Notes: generated from the sequence alone by a model not told the origin. A stretch of DNA of 64,000 bases from Streptomyces sp. CB02980 (GCF_014451325.2 NZ_JACSCH020000006.1:349944-413943); one strand, 5' to 3'; counted from the first letter of the stretch, positions 43,705-52,857 are shown. Translations and numbers: made by a program.

Positions 43705-43734
43705 AATTTACTAGGACGTCCTAGTAAATGTCGA
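43705..43734 (-). promoter_or_regulatory. icmA promoter with a 24-bp palindrome
   Basis: Read on the minus strand: -35 TCGACA, an 18-base spacer, -10 TAAATT, then 6 bases to the ATG. A perfect palindrome at 43706-43729, half-site ATTTACTAGGAC, spans the spacer and touches both boxes. A bound repressor would block the promoter. Confidence 0.75.
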
Positions 43735-43740
43735 TGGGAA

Positions 43741-43764
43741 ACCCCCGCACATCAGTGCGGGGGT
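43741..43764 (-). terminator. terminator after the DUF3817 gene
   Basis: 10-bp stem ACCCCCGCAC / GTGCGGGGGT, loop ATCA; on the minus strand it is followed by TTCCC. It separates DUF3817 from icmA. Confidence 0.75.
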
Positions 43765-43769
43765 CCGTG

Positions 43770-44102
43770 TCAGGCCTCGACCGGCTCCGGCCGGGCGCCG
43801 CTGATCAGCGGCAGGGTCTCGGCGACGACCTTGCGCTCGACGAAGAACGCGGCGAAGGGAATGGTGCCCGAGACCAGGACCCAGAGCAGCTTCCCGAACG
43901 GCCAGCGGGCCTTGGAGCCCAGGTCGAAGGCGAAGACGAGGTAGATGATGTAGAGGACACCGTGGGCCTGGGAGACCGCGAAGGTCACGTCCTCGCCCAT
44001 GTCGAACCCGTACTTGAAGACCATGCAGGTGCACAGCACGAGCAGCATGACGGCGGTGATGTACGCCATGACGCGGTAACGGGTCAGCACGCTGGATTTC
44101 AT
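43770..44102 (-). CDS. DUF3817 small membrane protein
   Basis: A 110-aa integral membrane protein with three helices (VMAYITAVMLLVLCTCMV, VSQAHGVLYIIYLVFAF, LLWVLVSGTIPFAAFFVE). The AHGVLYIIYLVF segment and the C-terminal FVERK are DUF3817 hallmarks. The ATG is chosen because the domain starts there. A MarR gene lies upstream on the same strand. A paralogue is encoded at 54826-55179, so the window carries two of these proteins. Function unknown. Confidence 0.88.
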   Translation of the reverse strand: MKSSVLTRYRVMAYITAVMLLVLCTCMVFKYGFDMGEDVTFAVSQAHGVLYIIYLVFAFDLGSKARWPFGKLLWVLVSGTIPFAAFFVERKVVAETLPLISGARPEPVEA

Positions 44103-44167
44103 GCCGTCGAGCGTAACGGCACGTTCCGGGCGATCTTCGCGCGGGTCGGCCCTCGCGGCGCGAGCGC

Positions 44168-44677
44168 CTACTTCTCCTCGAAGTCGTCCGCCGCGACGCG
44201 CAGCGGACGCAGCATCGCGAAGATCTCGGCGCACTCCTCCGCGTCGTACGCGCCGAGCCCGAACTCCATCTCCATCAGGTCGCGGGTGGCCGCCTCGACC
44301 ACCTCGCGGCCCTTCTCCGTGATGGAGGCCAGCGTTCCGCGGCCGTCGTTCGGGTTGGGCCGCTTGTCGACGAGACCGGACCTCACGAGCCGGTCCACCG
44401 TGTTCGTCACGGACGTGGGGTGGACCATCAGCCGCTCGCCGATCTTGGACATCGGCAGCTCACCGGCCTTCGAGAAGGTGAGCAGCACCAGGGCCTCGTA
44501 CCGCGCGAAGGTCAGCCCGTACGGCTTCACGACGGCGTCGACCTCCGCGAGGAGGATCTGGTGGGCGCGCATGATCGAGGTGATCGCGGCCATCGAGGGC
44601 ACCGGGCCCCAGCGCTTCTGCCAGAGTTCGTCGGCGCGGGCGATGGGATCGAAGGGAAGACTGAGCGGCTTCGGCAC
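44168..44677 (-). CDS. MarR family transcriptional regulator
   Basis: A 169-aa MarR protein with the winged HTH at about residues 55-125 (LTFARYEALVLLTFSKAGELPMSKIGERL, VTNTVDRLVRSGLVDKRPNPNDGRG). The GTG start follows a TAAGGT box by 6 bases in the 20-base gap after the MFS gene, which indicates a leaderless mRNA with its own promoter. The DUF3817 gene downstream and the MFS gene upstream are candidate targets. The inducer is unknown. Confidence 0.9.
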   Translation of the reverse strand: MPKPLSLPFDPIARADELWQKRWGPVPSMAAITSIMRAHQILLAEVDAVVKPYGLTFARYEALVLLTFSKAGELPMSKIGERLMVHPTSVTNTVDRLVRSGLVDKRPNPNDGRGTLASITEKGREVVEAATRDLMEMEFGLGAYDAEECAEIFAMLRPLRVAADDFEEK

Positions 44678-44683
44678 GCGTCG

Positions 44684-44689
44684 ACCTTA
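44684..44689 (-). promoter_or_regulatory. -10 box of the leaderless MarR gene
   Basis: TAAGGT on the minus strand, ending 6 bases before the GTG start. Confidence 0.6.
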
Positions 44690-44697
44690 CCGACTGG

Positions 44698-46083
44698 TCA
44701 CATGCCGGTCAGCCCCGTCTCGCCTTTCGGTCGCCGACCGCCCCGCCCGGCCCCCGTCTCCCCCGTCTTCCCCGTCGCCCCGGCGGCCCGCAGCTCGGCG
44801 GCGGCGGCGAGGAGGCAGACCGTGCCGAGGACGCCCGTGCCCGCGACGACCGCGTGCACGGGGGCGAACTCGGCGGCGATCCCGGCCCCGGCCATGCCGA
44901 TGCCCTGGACGGTCATCATGCCCGCGGTCATCAGGGTCATGGCCCTCCCCCGCTGCGCCTCGGGGACGGCGGCGACGAACCAGGCGTCGAGCCCGAGGGT
45001 GTACGCGCCGGTGGCGCCCGCCAGGAAGAGGGCGGCGGCCGCGAGGGGCACGCCGGGCTCGGGGGCGTACAGGAGGTAGGGCAGGACACCGGTCACGGCG
45101 AGCGGCAGCACGATCCGGGAGCGGGTGACCGCGCCGAGGAAGGACCCGGCGAACAGCTCGCCCGTGATGGTGCCGACGGGCAGCGCGCACATGAGGAGCC
45201 CGAGGGCGGCGGTGGAGACGCCGATCTCGTCGGCGTACGGGGCGGCGAGCGCCTCCGGGACGACGGCGAAGAGCGGCGGAACCCAGAACATCAGCATCAG
45301 GGCCCGCACGCGCCGGTTCCGCAGCACCGCCCAGGTGCCGGAGAACCCGCTGTCCGCGGCCCCGGACGCCCGGGCCGGACGGCGGACGGTGCCGAGCCGG
45401 AGCAGCAGCGCCGAGACGAGGAAGGTGGTGGCGGTGACGGCGAGGGCGCCGCGCGGCGGGACGACGGTGAGCAGCACCCCGCCGACGGCGAAGCCGGTGA
45501 GGAGGGCGCTCTGGGAGACGATCCGCAGCAGGGAGCGGCCGAGGACGAAGAGGTCGCCCTCGCCGAGGATGTCGGCGAGGGTCGCCATGCGGGTGCCGTT
45601 GAAGACGGGCGAGACGACGGCGATGGCGCAGCGCAGCGCGAGCAGGACGGCGACGGGGGTGGCGGGGACGACCATGAGCGCGACGCAGCCGGCGCAGAAG
45701 AGGTCGCAGACGACGAGGATCCGGCGGGGCGGGAGCCGGTCGGTGAGCCCGGCGAGCAGGGTGCCGCCGACGAGGTAGGGGAGGAAGCCGAGGGCGAAGG
45801 TGAGGGAGGAGAGGAGCGGGGAGCGGGTGAGGTCGTAGACGAGCACGGTGAGCGCGAGCTCGCTGACGACGACCCCGAGCAGCGAGAACAGATGCGCCAC
45901 GAAGACGACCCGGAACTCCCGCACCCGGAAGACCGCTCGGTAACCGGGGCCGGCCGACGCCTGGCCGACGGACGCGAGGCCGGCGGGGGCGGGGGCGGAC
46001 AGGGGCGGGGGCAGGGGTGCGGCGGCGGTCGGCTCCGGTCCGGTTTCGGGCAGCGTGGTGGTGGGGTCGTCGTGCTTCGGCAT
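44698..46083 (-). CDS. MFS transporter
   Basis: A 461-aa major facilitator with about 12 helices, starting after a Pro/Thr/Ala-rich N-terminal tail of about 45 residues. The loop TDRLPPRRILVVCD matches MFS motif A. The LSSLTFALGFLPYLVGGTLLAGL segment is typical of the MFS_3/enterobactin-exporter-like group. Export of a small molecule or drug is likely. It is divergent from an ArsR-type regulator gene, with a shared 85-bp region, so that regulator probably controls it. Substrate unknown. Confidence 0.87.
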   Translation of the reverse strand: MPKHDDPTTTLPETGPEPTAAAPLPPPLSAPAPAGLASVGQASAGPGYRAVFRVREFRVVFVAHLFSLLGVVVSELALTVLVYDLTRSPLLSSLTFALGFLPYLVGGTLLAGLTDRLPPRRILVVCDLFCAGCVALMVVPATPVAVLLALRCAIAVVSPVFNGTRMATLADILGEGDLFVLGRSLLRIVSQSALLTGFAVGGVLLTVVPPRGALAVTATTFLVSALLLRLGTVRRPARASGAADSGFSGTWAVLRNRRVRALMLMFWVPPLFAVVPEALAAPYADEIGVSTAALGLLMCALPVGTITGELFAGSFLGAVTRSRIVLPLAVTGVLPYLLYAPEPGVPLAAAALFLAGATGAYTLGLDAWFVAAVPEAQRGRAMTLMTAGMMTVQGIGMAGAGIAAEFAPVHAVVAGTGVLGTVCLLAAAAELRAAGATGKTGETGAGRGGRRPKGETGLTGM

Positions 46084-46168
46084 GGCACGCAGCGTGCCGT
46101 CGGCGACGGGGTCCGCCCTAGACTTTCGGGCCCAGACGAATCTTCCGCTCCATCCCTCCGGAGGGCCC

Positions 46169-47161
46169 GTGCCGTACCACCTGCGTTTCGGCGGGGCCGA
46201 CCCGCTGCGGATCCGGTTCGCGATCTCCCCGCTCTGGGAGACCCACTCCGCCGTGCGGGTCCTCGCCCGGCCCGGCAAGCAGGGCTACCACCTGCCGTGG
46301 ATGCGGCGGATCGCGTCCGCAGCGCGGGATCTCGACCTCGGTCCGCTGCATCTGCTGATGCCGCTGCACGGGCACAGTCCGGACTTCCTCTATCCGCCGC
46401 CGCTGGGGCCCGCCGCCGCGTTCGAGGACGAGATCGCCGCGGTACGGGAGACCGATCCGGCGCTGGTCCTGGACGACTTCGAGCGGGCGCTCGCGGACAC
46501 CCCGGGGGCGGCCGGGACGGCCGAGGGGCGGCGACTGCTCGCGGATCCCGCCGGGGCGGTGCTGCGGCTCGCGGAGCTGCTCCGGGTCGCGTGGGAGGCG
46601 CTGATCGCCCCGGACTGGCCCCGGCTGCGGGCGCTTCTGGAGGCGGACGTGGCGTACCACTCGCGGCGGCTCGCGGAGGGCGGGCTCGAACGGCTTCTGG
46701 GCGAGCTGCATCCGGCCTTCGCGTGGGACGCGGGGACCGCCACGCTCGAGGTCGCGTACCACGGTGAGCACATCCGTCCGCTGGACGGGCAGGGGCTCGT
46801 CCTGATGCCGTCGGTGTTCACCTGGCCGGACGTGGTGAGCGGTTTCGATCCGCCGTGGCAGCCGACGGTGGTCTATCCGGCCCGGGGGATCGGCGGGCTG
46901 TGGTCCGAGTCCGGGGACCGTACGCCGGAGGCCCTCGGGCGGCTCCTCGGCCCGGTGCGGGCGGACGTCCTGTGCGCGCTCGCCGAGCCCATGGGGACGA
47001 CGGCGCTCTCCCACCTCCTGGGCCGGGCCCCGTCCACCGTCTCCGCGCACCTCGCGGTGCTGCGGGACGCGGGGCTGCTGACCTCGCGGCGGTACGGCCA
47101 CCAGGTGCTGTACGAGCGGACCCCGCTGGGGATCGCGGTGTCACAGCCCGGAACCGGCTGA
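46169..47161 (+). CDS. ArsR-like winged-helix regulator (DUF5937 type)
   Basis: A 330-aa protein. The N-terminal part of about 240 residues is the Streptomyces DUF5937-like sensor region (PLRIRFAISPLWETHSAVRVL). The C-terminal 75 residues are an ArsR-type winged HTH (VRADVLCALAEPMGTTALSHLLGRAPSTVSAHLAVLRDAGLL). The GTG start has GGAGGG 5 bases upstream. It is divergent from the MFS transporter gene, the common pairing for this family, and so likely represses that gene. A TAGACT -10-like box lies near 46118. Confidence 0.85.
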   Translation: MPYHLRFGGADPLRIRFAISPLWETHSAVRVLARPGKQGYHLPWMRRIASAARDLDLGPLHLLMPLHGHSPDFLYPPPLGPAAAFEDEIAAVRETDPALVLDDFERALADTPGAAGTAEGRRLLADPAGAVLRLAELLRVAWEALIAPDWPRLRALLEADVAYHSRRLAEGGLERLLGELHPAFAWDAGTATLEVAYHGEHIRPLDGQGLVLMPSVFTWPDVVSGFDPPWQPTVVYPARGIGGLWSESGDRTPEALGRLLGPVRADVLCALAEPMGTTALSHLLGRAPSTVSAHLAVLRDAGLLTSRRYGHQVLYERTPLGIAVSQPGTG

Positions 47162-47240
47162 CCGACATGCCACGATGGCCCGGATTGTCCCGCCGTCCGT
47201 ACGAAGCGCCGTGCTCGCCGTACCCGACCCTGGGGGCCGG

Positions 47241-48257
47241 ATGTCCCGCCGCACCGTCACCGCCGTCACCCTGGCCCTCGTCTCCGCGCTGCTCCTGACC
47301 GGGTGCGGCGAGGACGGGCCCCCGAAGGGCCCCGTCGGTCCGCCGTCCACGCGCGGCGAGGCCGCGGCCCCGGCGGGCGGCTCGGCGTTCTGGGTCGACC
47401 CGGAGAGCGACGCGGCCAGGCAGGTGCGTCGGTACGAGGCGCAGGGCAGGACGGAGGACGCGAAGATCCTGAGGCGGATCGCGGACCGCCCGGTCGCGGA
47501 CTGGCCGGCCGGGGACGATCCCGTGCCGGAGATCACCCGCGCGGCACGGGGTGCGGCGGCGGAGGACCGGACAGCCGTGTTCGTCGCGTACAACATCCCG
47601 CACCGCGACTGCGGCATGTACTCGGCGGGCGGCTCGCACGACGCGCGGGCCTACCGGACCTGGATCGACTCCTTCGCCACCGCGCTCGGGGAGTCCTCGG
47701 CGATCGTCGTCCTGGAGCCGGACGCGGTGCCGCACCTCGTGGACGGCTGCACCCCGGCCCAGTACCACGACGAGCGGTACCGGCTGCTCGCCGGGGCCGT
47801 CGAGCGGCTCAAGCGGCAGCCCCGCACCCGGGTCTATCTGGACGCCGGCAACCCGGCCTGGATCGACGATCCGGCCAAGCTGGTGGAGCCGCTGCGCCGG
47901 GCGGGGGTGGCCGGCGCGGACGGCTTCTCGCTGAACGTCTCCAACTTCCAGACGAACGACACCGTGAGGCGCTTCGGCGCGACGCTGTCGGGGCTGCTCG
48001 GCGGCGCCCACTTCACCGTGGACACCAGCCGCAACGGCGACGGCCCCCTCCCGGGCGACCGGGCCGAGGCCTGGTGCAATCCGCCGGGCCGGGCCCTCGG
48101 CGTACCGCCCACGGACCGGACCGGCGACGACCTGGTCGACGCGTATCTGTGGGTCAAGCGCCCCGGCGACTCGGACGGCCCGTGCCGGGGCGGGCCGGCC
48201 GCCGGCACGTGGTGGCCGGACTACGCCCTGGGCCTGGCGCGCAGGGCGAAGTCGTAG
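47241..48257 (+). CDS. GH6 endoglucanase-like lipoprotein (CslZ-like)
   Basis: A 338-aa exported protein with a lipoprotein signal (TVTAVTLALVSALLLTGC). The GH6 fold is shown by VFVAYNIPHRDCGMYSAGG with D123 and the general acid D161 in VVLEPDAVPHL, plus VDTSRNGDGP. It should cut beta-1,4-glucan by inversion. It lies tail to tail with glxA, 28 bp away, and in S. coelicolor a GH6 gene (cslZ) also accompanies cslA-glxA, so it probably trims or remodels the CslA polymer at hyphal tips. The ATG is preferred because the signal peptide begins there. Confidence 0.9.
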   Translation: MSRRTVTAVTLALVSALLLTGCGEDGPPKGPVGPPSTRGEAAAPAGGSAFWVDPESDAARQVRRYEAQGRTEDAKILRRIADRPVADWPAGDDPVPEITRAARGAAAEDRTAVFVAYNIPHRDCGMYSAGGSHDARAYRTWIDSFATALGESSAIVVLEPDAVPHLVDGCTPAQYHDERYRLLAGAVERLKRQPRTRVYLDAGNPAWIDDPAKLVEPLRRAGVAGADGFSLNVSNFQTNDTVRRFGATLSGLLGGAHFTVDTSRNGDGPLPGDRAEAWCNPPGRALGVPPTDRTGDDLVDAYLWVKRPGDSDGPCRGGPAAGTWWPDYALGLARRAKS

Positions 48258-48285
48258 GCCACGGGGGAGGCGGAGGGAGGCGGCC

Positions 48286-50247
48286 TCAGCCCACCTGGAT
48301 CCACTTCGCCTCGGACGGGATGCCGTTCGCGTCGGTGACGAAGAGCATGTACCAGCCGGGCGGTACGAGGGTCCGGTCCTCCGGTACGTCGACGGTGACC
48401 GTCGTCCCGTTCTGGCTCCTCGTCAGGCCGAGCTCCACCGAGCGCTGTTCGACGTCGGTGGTGTGGGTGACGGCGCTGGGCCGCATGAGCCGGGCCTTGA
48501 CGATCCGGCCGGCGTCCCTGGTCTTGAAGGTGGCGCGGCCGTTCTGGTCGAGTTCCTGCGGGCCCTCCCCCAGGACGGGCCGGTCGGTGCCGGCCTTGTG
48601 GAGGTAGGGCGGGGTGAAGACCTCGACGCGCTGCTCGAAGGTGCCGAGCCTGGTGTTGTCCTTGTCGTCGAAGAGCGGGTCGGAGCCGAAGGTGGCGACC
48701 CGGCCGTCGGGCAGCAGCAGCGCCTCGGAGTGGTAGTTGCGGCCGACGGTGGGTTCGGCGGCCTCGGTGAAGGCGTTGCTCCTCGGGTCGTAGAACTGCG
48801 CCTTGAGGATGTCGCTCCCGCTGCGGCCCCGGTAGTCCTCGGATCCGCCGGTGGTGAAGACGGTGTCGTCGGGCAGCAGGACGCTGCTGAGGTAGCGGGT
48901 GCCCTGCGGGAGCGCCGGCCCGTCGGTGAAGACGGGGCTGTCCTCGGACACGTCGATGATCGAGGTGCGGGCGGTCGACCTGGACGACTCGCCGACCCCG
49001 CCGCCGCCGAGGACCATGACCTTCTGGTGCTGGGCGGGGGGCAGGATCAGGGAGGAGGAGGTCTCCAGCCGGTCAGGGTCGGTGAGCCCGCCGAGCTTGG
49101 TGAAGGAGTTCTTCCTCAGGTCCCACAGGCCCGGTTCGCGGCCCTTCTCGGCGGGGCCGTAGCCGGCGTTGGAGCCGGTGTAGAGGAGCTTGCCGCCCTT
49201 GGTGAGGAAGAGGGAGGGGTAGGTGGGGAAGTAGCGGAAGGGGCCCTTGGACCACTTCTTGGTCTCGGGGTCGTAGATCTCGTTGTCGCCGGGGACGACG
49301 TCGCCGACGTCGTTGAGTCCGGAGACGGCGAGGACCTTGCCGTCCTCGAGGGTGACGAGGGTGGGGTACCAGCGGGCGTCCTTCATGGGGGCGACCGGGA
49401 TGTACTTCTCGGCCTTCGGGTCGAACTCGTAGGCGCCCTTGATGCCCTGGAAGTCCTGCTTCTCGGTGGTGAGCTTCTGCGCGAGGCCGTAGACGTCGTC
49501 GGCGGCGTCGCCCTTGAGGCCGACGACCTCGTACTGCGCCGCCTCGGTGGTGAGGGCCTGCGGTCCCTCCTTGCGGGCCTCGACGAAGACCCGGGCCTCG
49601 GCGGCGGTGATCTTGGTCTTCCAGGGCTTCATCTGCCCGCTCTCGAAGTACGAGATCTCGAACTCGCGCTTGGCCTTGGGAACGGTGACGTCGGCCCTGG
49701 AGACGTACTCGACCCCGGACGGCGAGCGGAAGACGGTGCCCTTCCTGAGGGTGACCGCCTTGTCGGGGCTCTCGTTCTTGACCCGCATGCCGCCGCCGGC
49801 CTTCTTGACCTCGCCGTCGAGGATCTCGTACCGCGCGGTGCCGCCGGCGACGAGCAGCCGGCCGTCGGGGAGCTGGGTGTGGCCGGAGCAGAAGAAGTCC
49901 ACGGGGGTGGGGATCTTCTTGAAGGTGTTCTTGACGGGGTCCCAGAGGACGGTCTCGAAGGTCCCCGCGTCGAAGTTCTTCTGGCTGTTGCCGGAGCCGG
50001 CGATCAGCAGCACCTTGCCGGTGTGCAGCAGGGCCGCGTGGATGGCGTTGATCCGGTACCGGTCGGGGACCGCGACCGTGGTCCAGGAGCCGAACCGCCG
50101 CTGGTAGCCGGGCTGGGCGATCTTGTACGCGTGGTACTTCTCCTCGGCGAAGGAGACGGCGGCGGGGGCGTTGAGCGCCGCGAGGACCAGTACCGCCGCA
50201 CTGCCGAACAGGGTCTTCCTGAACTTCTTCGACGGCCGGTGGGCCAT
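48286..50247 (-). CDS. glxA: GlxA radical copper oxidase (galactose oxidase-like)
   Basis: A 653-aa mononuclear copper oxidase. An N-terminal membrane/signal segment (FGSAAVLVLAALNAPAAVSFA) leads to a seven-bladed kelch propeller with C120 (DFFCSGHTQ), equivalent to the cysteine of the Tyr-Cys cofactor, and the copper-ligand region RNYHSEALLLPDGR. A C-terminal immunoglobulin-like DUF1929 domain ends the protein (LVPPGWYMLFVTDANGIPSEA). GlxA oxidises the tip glycan made by CslA and is needed for development in Streptomyces. It follows cslA by 3 bp in one operon. Confidence 0.95.
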   Translation of the reverse strand: MAHRPSKKFRKTLFGSAAVLVLAALNAPAAVSFAEEKYHAYKIAQPGYQRRFGSWTTVAVPDRYRINAIHAALLHTGKVLLIAGSGNSQKNFDAGTFETVLWDPVKNTFKKIPTPVDFFCSGHTQLPDGRLLVAGGTARYEILDGEVKKAGGGMRVKNESPDKAVTLRKGTVFRSPSGVEYVSRADVTVPKAKREFEISYFESGQMKPWKTKITAAEARVFVEARKEGPQALTTEAAQYEVVGLKGDAADDVYGLAQKLTTEKQDFQGIKGAYEFDPKAEKYIPVAPMKDARWYPTLVTLEDGKVLAVSGLNDVGDVVPGDNEIYDPETKKWSKGPFRYFPTYPSLFLTKGGKLLYTGSNAGYGPAEKGREPGLWDLRKNSFTKLGGLTDPDRLETSSSLILPPAQHQKVMVLGGGGVGESSRSTARTSIIDVSEDSPVFTDGPALPQGTRYLSSVLLPDDTVFTTGGSEDYRGRSGSDILKAQFYDPRSNAFTEAAEPTVGRNYHSEALLLPDGRVATFGSDPLFDDKDNTRLGTFEQRVEVFTPPYLHKAGTDRPVLGEGPQELDQNGRATFKTRDAGRIVKARLMRPSAVTHTTDVEQRSVELGLTRSQNGTTVTVDVPEDRTLVPPGWYMLFVTDANGIPSEAKWIQVG

Positions 50248-50250
50248 GGC

Positions 50251-52074
50251 TCAGTTCCCTCCGGTCGTCGTGGGGGCGGAGGTGACGGGGGCGGCCGGCG
50301 GCGGGGTGGCGGCCCCCGCGACGACCTCGGCCCCTTCGCGGGCGTGGGCCGTACCGCGGGCCCGAACGCGGGCACGGGCGTGCGCGCGGACACGGAGCGC
50401 GCGCCGTGTCCTGAGGGCCGTGAAGGTCCAGAGGCCGATCGGGGCGAGCGCGATGACCAGGGCGAGGAACGCCCAGGTGCGCATGGCCGCGTGGGTGTGC
50501 CCGAAGTGGACGGAGGCCGCGAGCGAGGCGATGAGGACCGCCGCCCAGAAGAGGTGGATACGGAAGGTCATGATCCGGTCGGGGCTCGCCTCGCCGCCCT
50601 TGGGCGTGACGACGAAGCGGCCGCGGGTGCGGAGGACCGCCGAGCCGAGGGACTTGAGGTAGATCGGAGCGGAGAACGCGGACATCGCCATGCCGGCGAG
50701 GCCGCCGGAGCCCTCGGGTTCGTGGGGCGAGACGTTGTGCCGCCGGTTCCAGAGGTAGAGGCCGATCTGGAGGGCGACGGCGTCGCTGTAGATCATCAGC
50801 CACACCGAGGTGGAGACCTGGGTTCCGGAGGCGCCGAACCAGAGGTAGAGGACGCCGCTGAGGACGCCGAGGAGCCAGTTGACCGCGGTCATCGGGTAGT
50901 AGGCGAGCATCAGGGTGTAGTTGAGGAAGCGGCCCGGCGGGGTGCGGAAGGGCGCCTTCCAGTACTGCTTGACGATCGTCTCGTACGTGCCCCGGGACCA
51001 GCGGAGCTGCTGGGCGAAGAAGTCCGTCCAGGAGGCCGGGCCCTCGCCGACGGCGAGGACGTCGGGGGTGTAGACGGAGCGCCAGTAGTGGCCGGTGCGC
51101 GGGTTCTTCCTGCGGTGCAGTTCGAAGCCGGTGGCCATGTCCTCGGTGACCGAGTCGTACAGGCCGCCGATCTGCTTGAGGGCGGAGATCCGGACGACGT
51201 TGTTCGTGCCGACGAACATGGGCGCGTGGTAGCGGTTTCCGGCGCGCTGGATGAGGGCGTGGAAGAGGAACTGCTGGGATTCGGCGGCCTTGGTGACGAT
51301 GTCGGTGTAGTTGCCGTACACCTGCGGTCCGACGACGAAGGCGATGTCGGGGTCGCGGAAGTAGCCGAGCATCCGCTCCAGGAGGTCGGGGAGCGGGACG
51401 TGGTCGGTGTCGACGGAGGCGAAGTAGTCGTACGCGTCGCCGTGCATGGCGAGCCAGGCGTTGTAGTTGCCGTGCTTGGTCCTCGCCTTGTGGACGCCCT
51501 TCCCGCGGTTCCACTCGGGGACGCCGGCCCGGGTGAAGTGGCGTACGCCCAGCTCGGCACAGAGCGCCTTGGCCTCGGTGGAGTCGCCCTCGTCGAGGAG
51601 CCAGACGTCGAGGAGGCCGTCGTGCCGCAGCCGGGTGGCACCCTCCAGGGTGCCGCGGACCATGGTGAGCGGCTCCTTGCCCGGGACGTACGTGGTGAGG
51701 AAGGCGACGCGGGTGCCCTTCTCGGCGTACACGGGTATCGGGTCGCGGGCGACCATGGTGGCGTGGGCGATCGCCGTGACGTTCACCAGCATGAAGAAGC
51801 AGATGAGCCCGATCGACACGAGCATCACGGTGTCGAGGTGGACGAGCCGGCGGTCGCCGCCCTCGCGGACGGTCCAGTGGCTGGGCCAGACGAGATAGAC
51901 GAGGAGCAGCGCCGAGAGGACCGGCGCGAGGGTCATCAGGAGGACGGCTCGTACGCGGTGCGGCTCCTTCGAGAGCAGACTCCGGTACCGCACCCGGTAG
52001 GTCTCGGGGTCCGGCTCCGTGAGCGGACCGGCGAGTCGGCTGTAGGTGTCGTAGTCGTAGGCTCCCGGCCGCAC
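50251..52074 (-). CDS. cslA: cellulose synthase-like glycosyltransferase CslA
   Basis: A 607-aa family 2 processive glycosyltransferase. Membrane helices at about residues 43-63 and 83-106 precede the catalytic domain with SVDTDHVPLP (DxD), VTEDMATGFEL (TED) and QQLRWSRGT (QxxRW). Four or more helices follow. It makes a beta-glucan-type polymer at hyphal tips together with GlxA. The last 60 residues are Arg/Ala- then Pro/Thr-rich. The GTG start has GGAGG 4 bases upstream. From memory this locus is at SCO2836-2838 in S. coelicolor, so its place here among SCO54xx homologues is notable. Confidence 0.95.
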   Translation of the reverse strand: MRPGAYDYDTYSRLAGPLTEPDPETYRVRYRSLLSKEPHRVRAVLLMTLAPVLSALLLVYLVWPSHWTVREGGDRRLVHLDTVMLVSIGLICFFMLVNVTAIAHATMVARDPIPVYAEKGTRVAFLTTYVPGKEPLTMVRGTLEGATRLRHDGLLDVWLLDEGDSTEAKALCAELGVRHFTRAGVPEWNRGKGVHKARTKHGNYNAWLAMHGDAYDYFASVDTDHVPLPDLLERMLGYFRDPDIAFVVGPQVYGNYTDIVTKAAESQQFLFHALIQRAGNRYHAPMFVGTNNVVRISALKQIGGLYDSVTEDMATGFELHRRKNPRTGHYWRSVYTPDVLAVGEGPASWTDFFAQQLRWSRGTYETIVKQYWKAPFRTPPGRFLNYTLMLAYYPMTAVNWLLGVLSGVLYLWFGASGTQVSTSVWLMIYSDAVALQIGLYLWNRRHNVSPHEPEGSGGLAGMAMSAFSAPIYLKSLGSAVLRTRGRFVVTPKGGEASPDRIMTFRIHLFWAAVLIASLAASVHFGHTHAAMRTWAFLALVIALAPIGLWTFTALRTRRALRVRAHARARVRARGTAHAREGAEVVAGAATPPPAAPVTSAPTTTGGN

Positions 52075-52164
52075 GGCGCCTCCAGCTGTCTTCGAACGGA
52101 CCGATATCCCAACGAAAGGGGTAAACGATCGGCGTGTCGACTGGAGTAGTCCGAGTGGGTTGGT

Positions 52165-52857
52165 CTAGCGGGTACGGCCGCTCTGCCGCCGGAGCGTGTA
52201 CGTGACGGCCTTTCTGGCGACGGGGTTCAGCTCCTCCACGGCGGCCATCAGGGCGCCCAGCTGCTCCAGGGCCGCGAAGGCCGCCTCGGCGCCCGCCGGG
52301 TCGACGCCCTCGTACAGTTCGAGGCCGACGAAGGAGGCGCCGACCGCGCGGGCGAGCCCGGCGGGGTCGGTGAACTCGGCGAGCGGGGTCCCCGCCAGGA
52401 CCCGGACGAGCACCTGCTCGATCTCGGTGATCCACAGGTCGAGACCGGCGGCCGTGGCGGGCACCAGCCGGGGGTGCGCCTGCGCGCCGGCGAGCAGCTG
52501 CCCGAGGAAGGCGACATGGCCGGCCGCCCGCTCCTCCTCGTGCAGCTCGCGCCCGAAGGCGAGCAGCTCGGTGAGGCTGCCGACCGCGGCGAGCCGCTCG
52601 CGGTGCCGGGCGACCCGCTGCTCGGCGCCGTACCGGCAGGCCTCGGCGAGCAGCTCGTCGACGGAACCGAAGTGGTAGAAGACGAGGGCCTGGTTCACTC
52701 CCGCGGTGGCCGCGATGGCGCGGGCGGAGGCCTTGGTGATGCCCTGCTCGACAAGGGTCCGCAGGGCGCCCGCGAGCAGCTTCTCCCGGGTCTCCTGGCT
52801 GCGCGCGTCCTGCGCCCGGGGCTCCCCCGCCCGCCGGTCCTTCACTTCCCCGCTCAT
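52165..52857 (-). CDS. TetR family regulator of the SRPBCC-like/DUF4166 operon
   Basis: A 230-aa TetR regulator with the HTH at about residues 28-72 (LVEQGITKASARAIAATAGVNQALVFYHFGSVDEL). The ATG overlaps the stop of the DUF4166 gene, so it is the last of three coupled genes. Two TTGAGC-type palindromes in the operon promoter fit self-repression by this protein. The ligand is unknown, but the co-encoded lipid- or hydrophobic-ligand-type proteins suggest a hydrophobic compound. Confidence 0.9.
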   Translation of the reverse strand: MSGEVKDRRAGEPRAQDARSQETREKLLAGALRTLVEQGITKASARAIAATAGVNQALVFYHFGSVDELLAEACRYGAEQRVARHRERLAAVGSLTELLAFGRELHEEERAAGHVAFLGQLLAGAQAHPRLVPATAAGLDLWITEIEQVLVRVLAGTPLAEFTDPAGLARAVGASFVGLELYEGVDPAGAEAAFAALEQLGALMAAVEELNPVARKAVTYTLRRQSGRTR

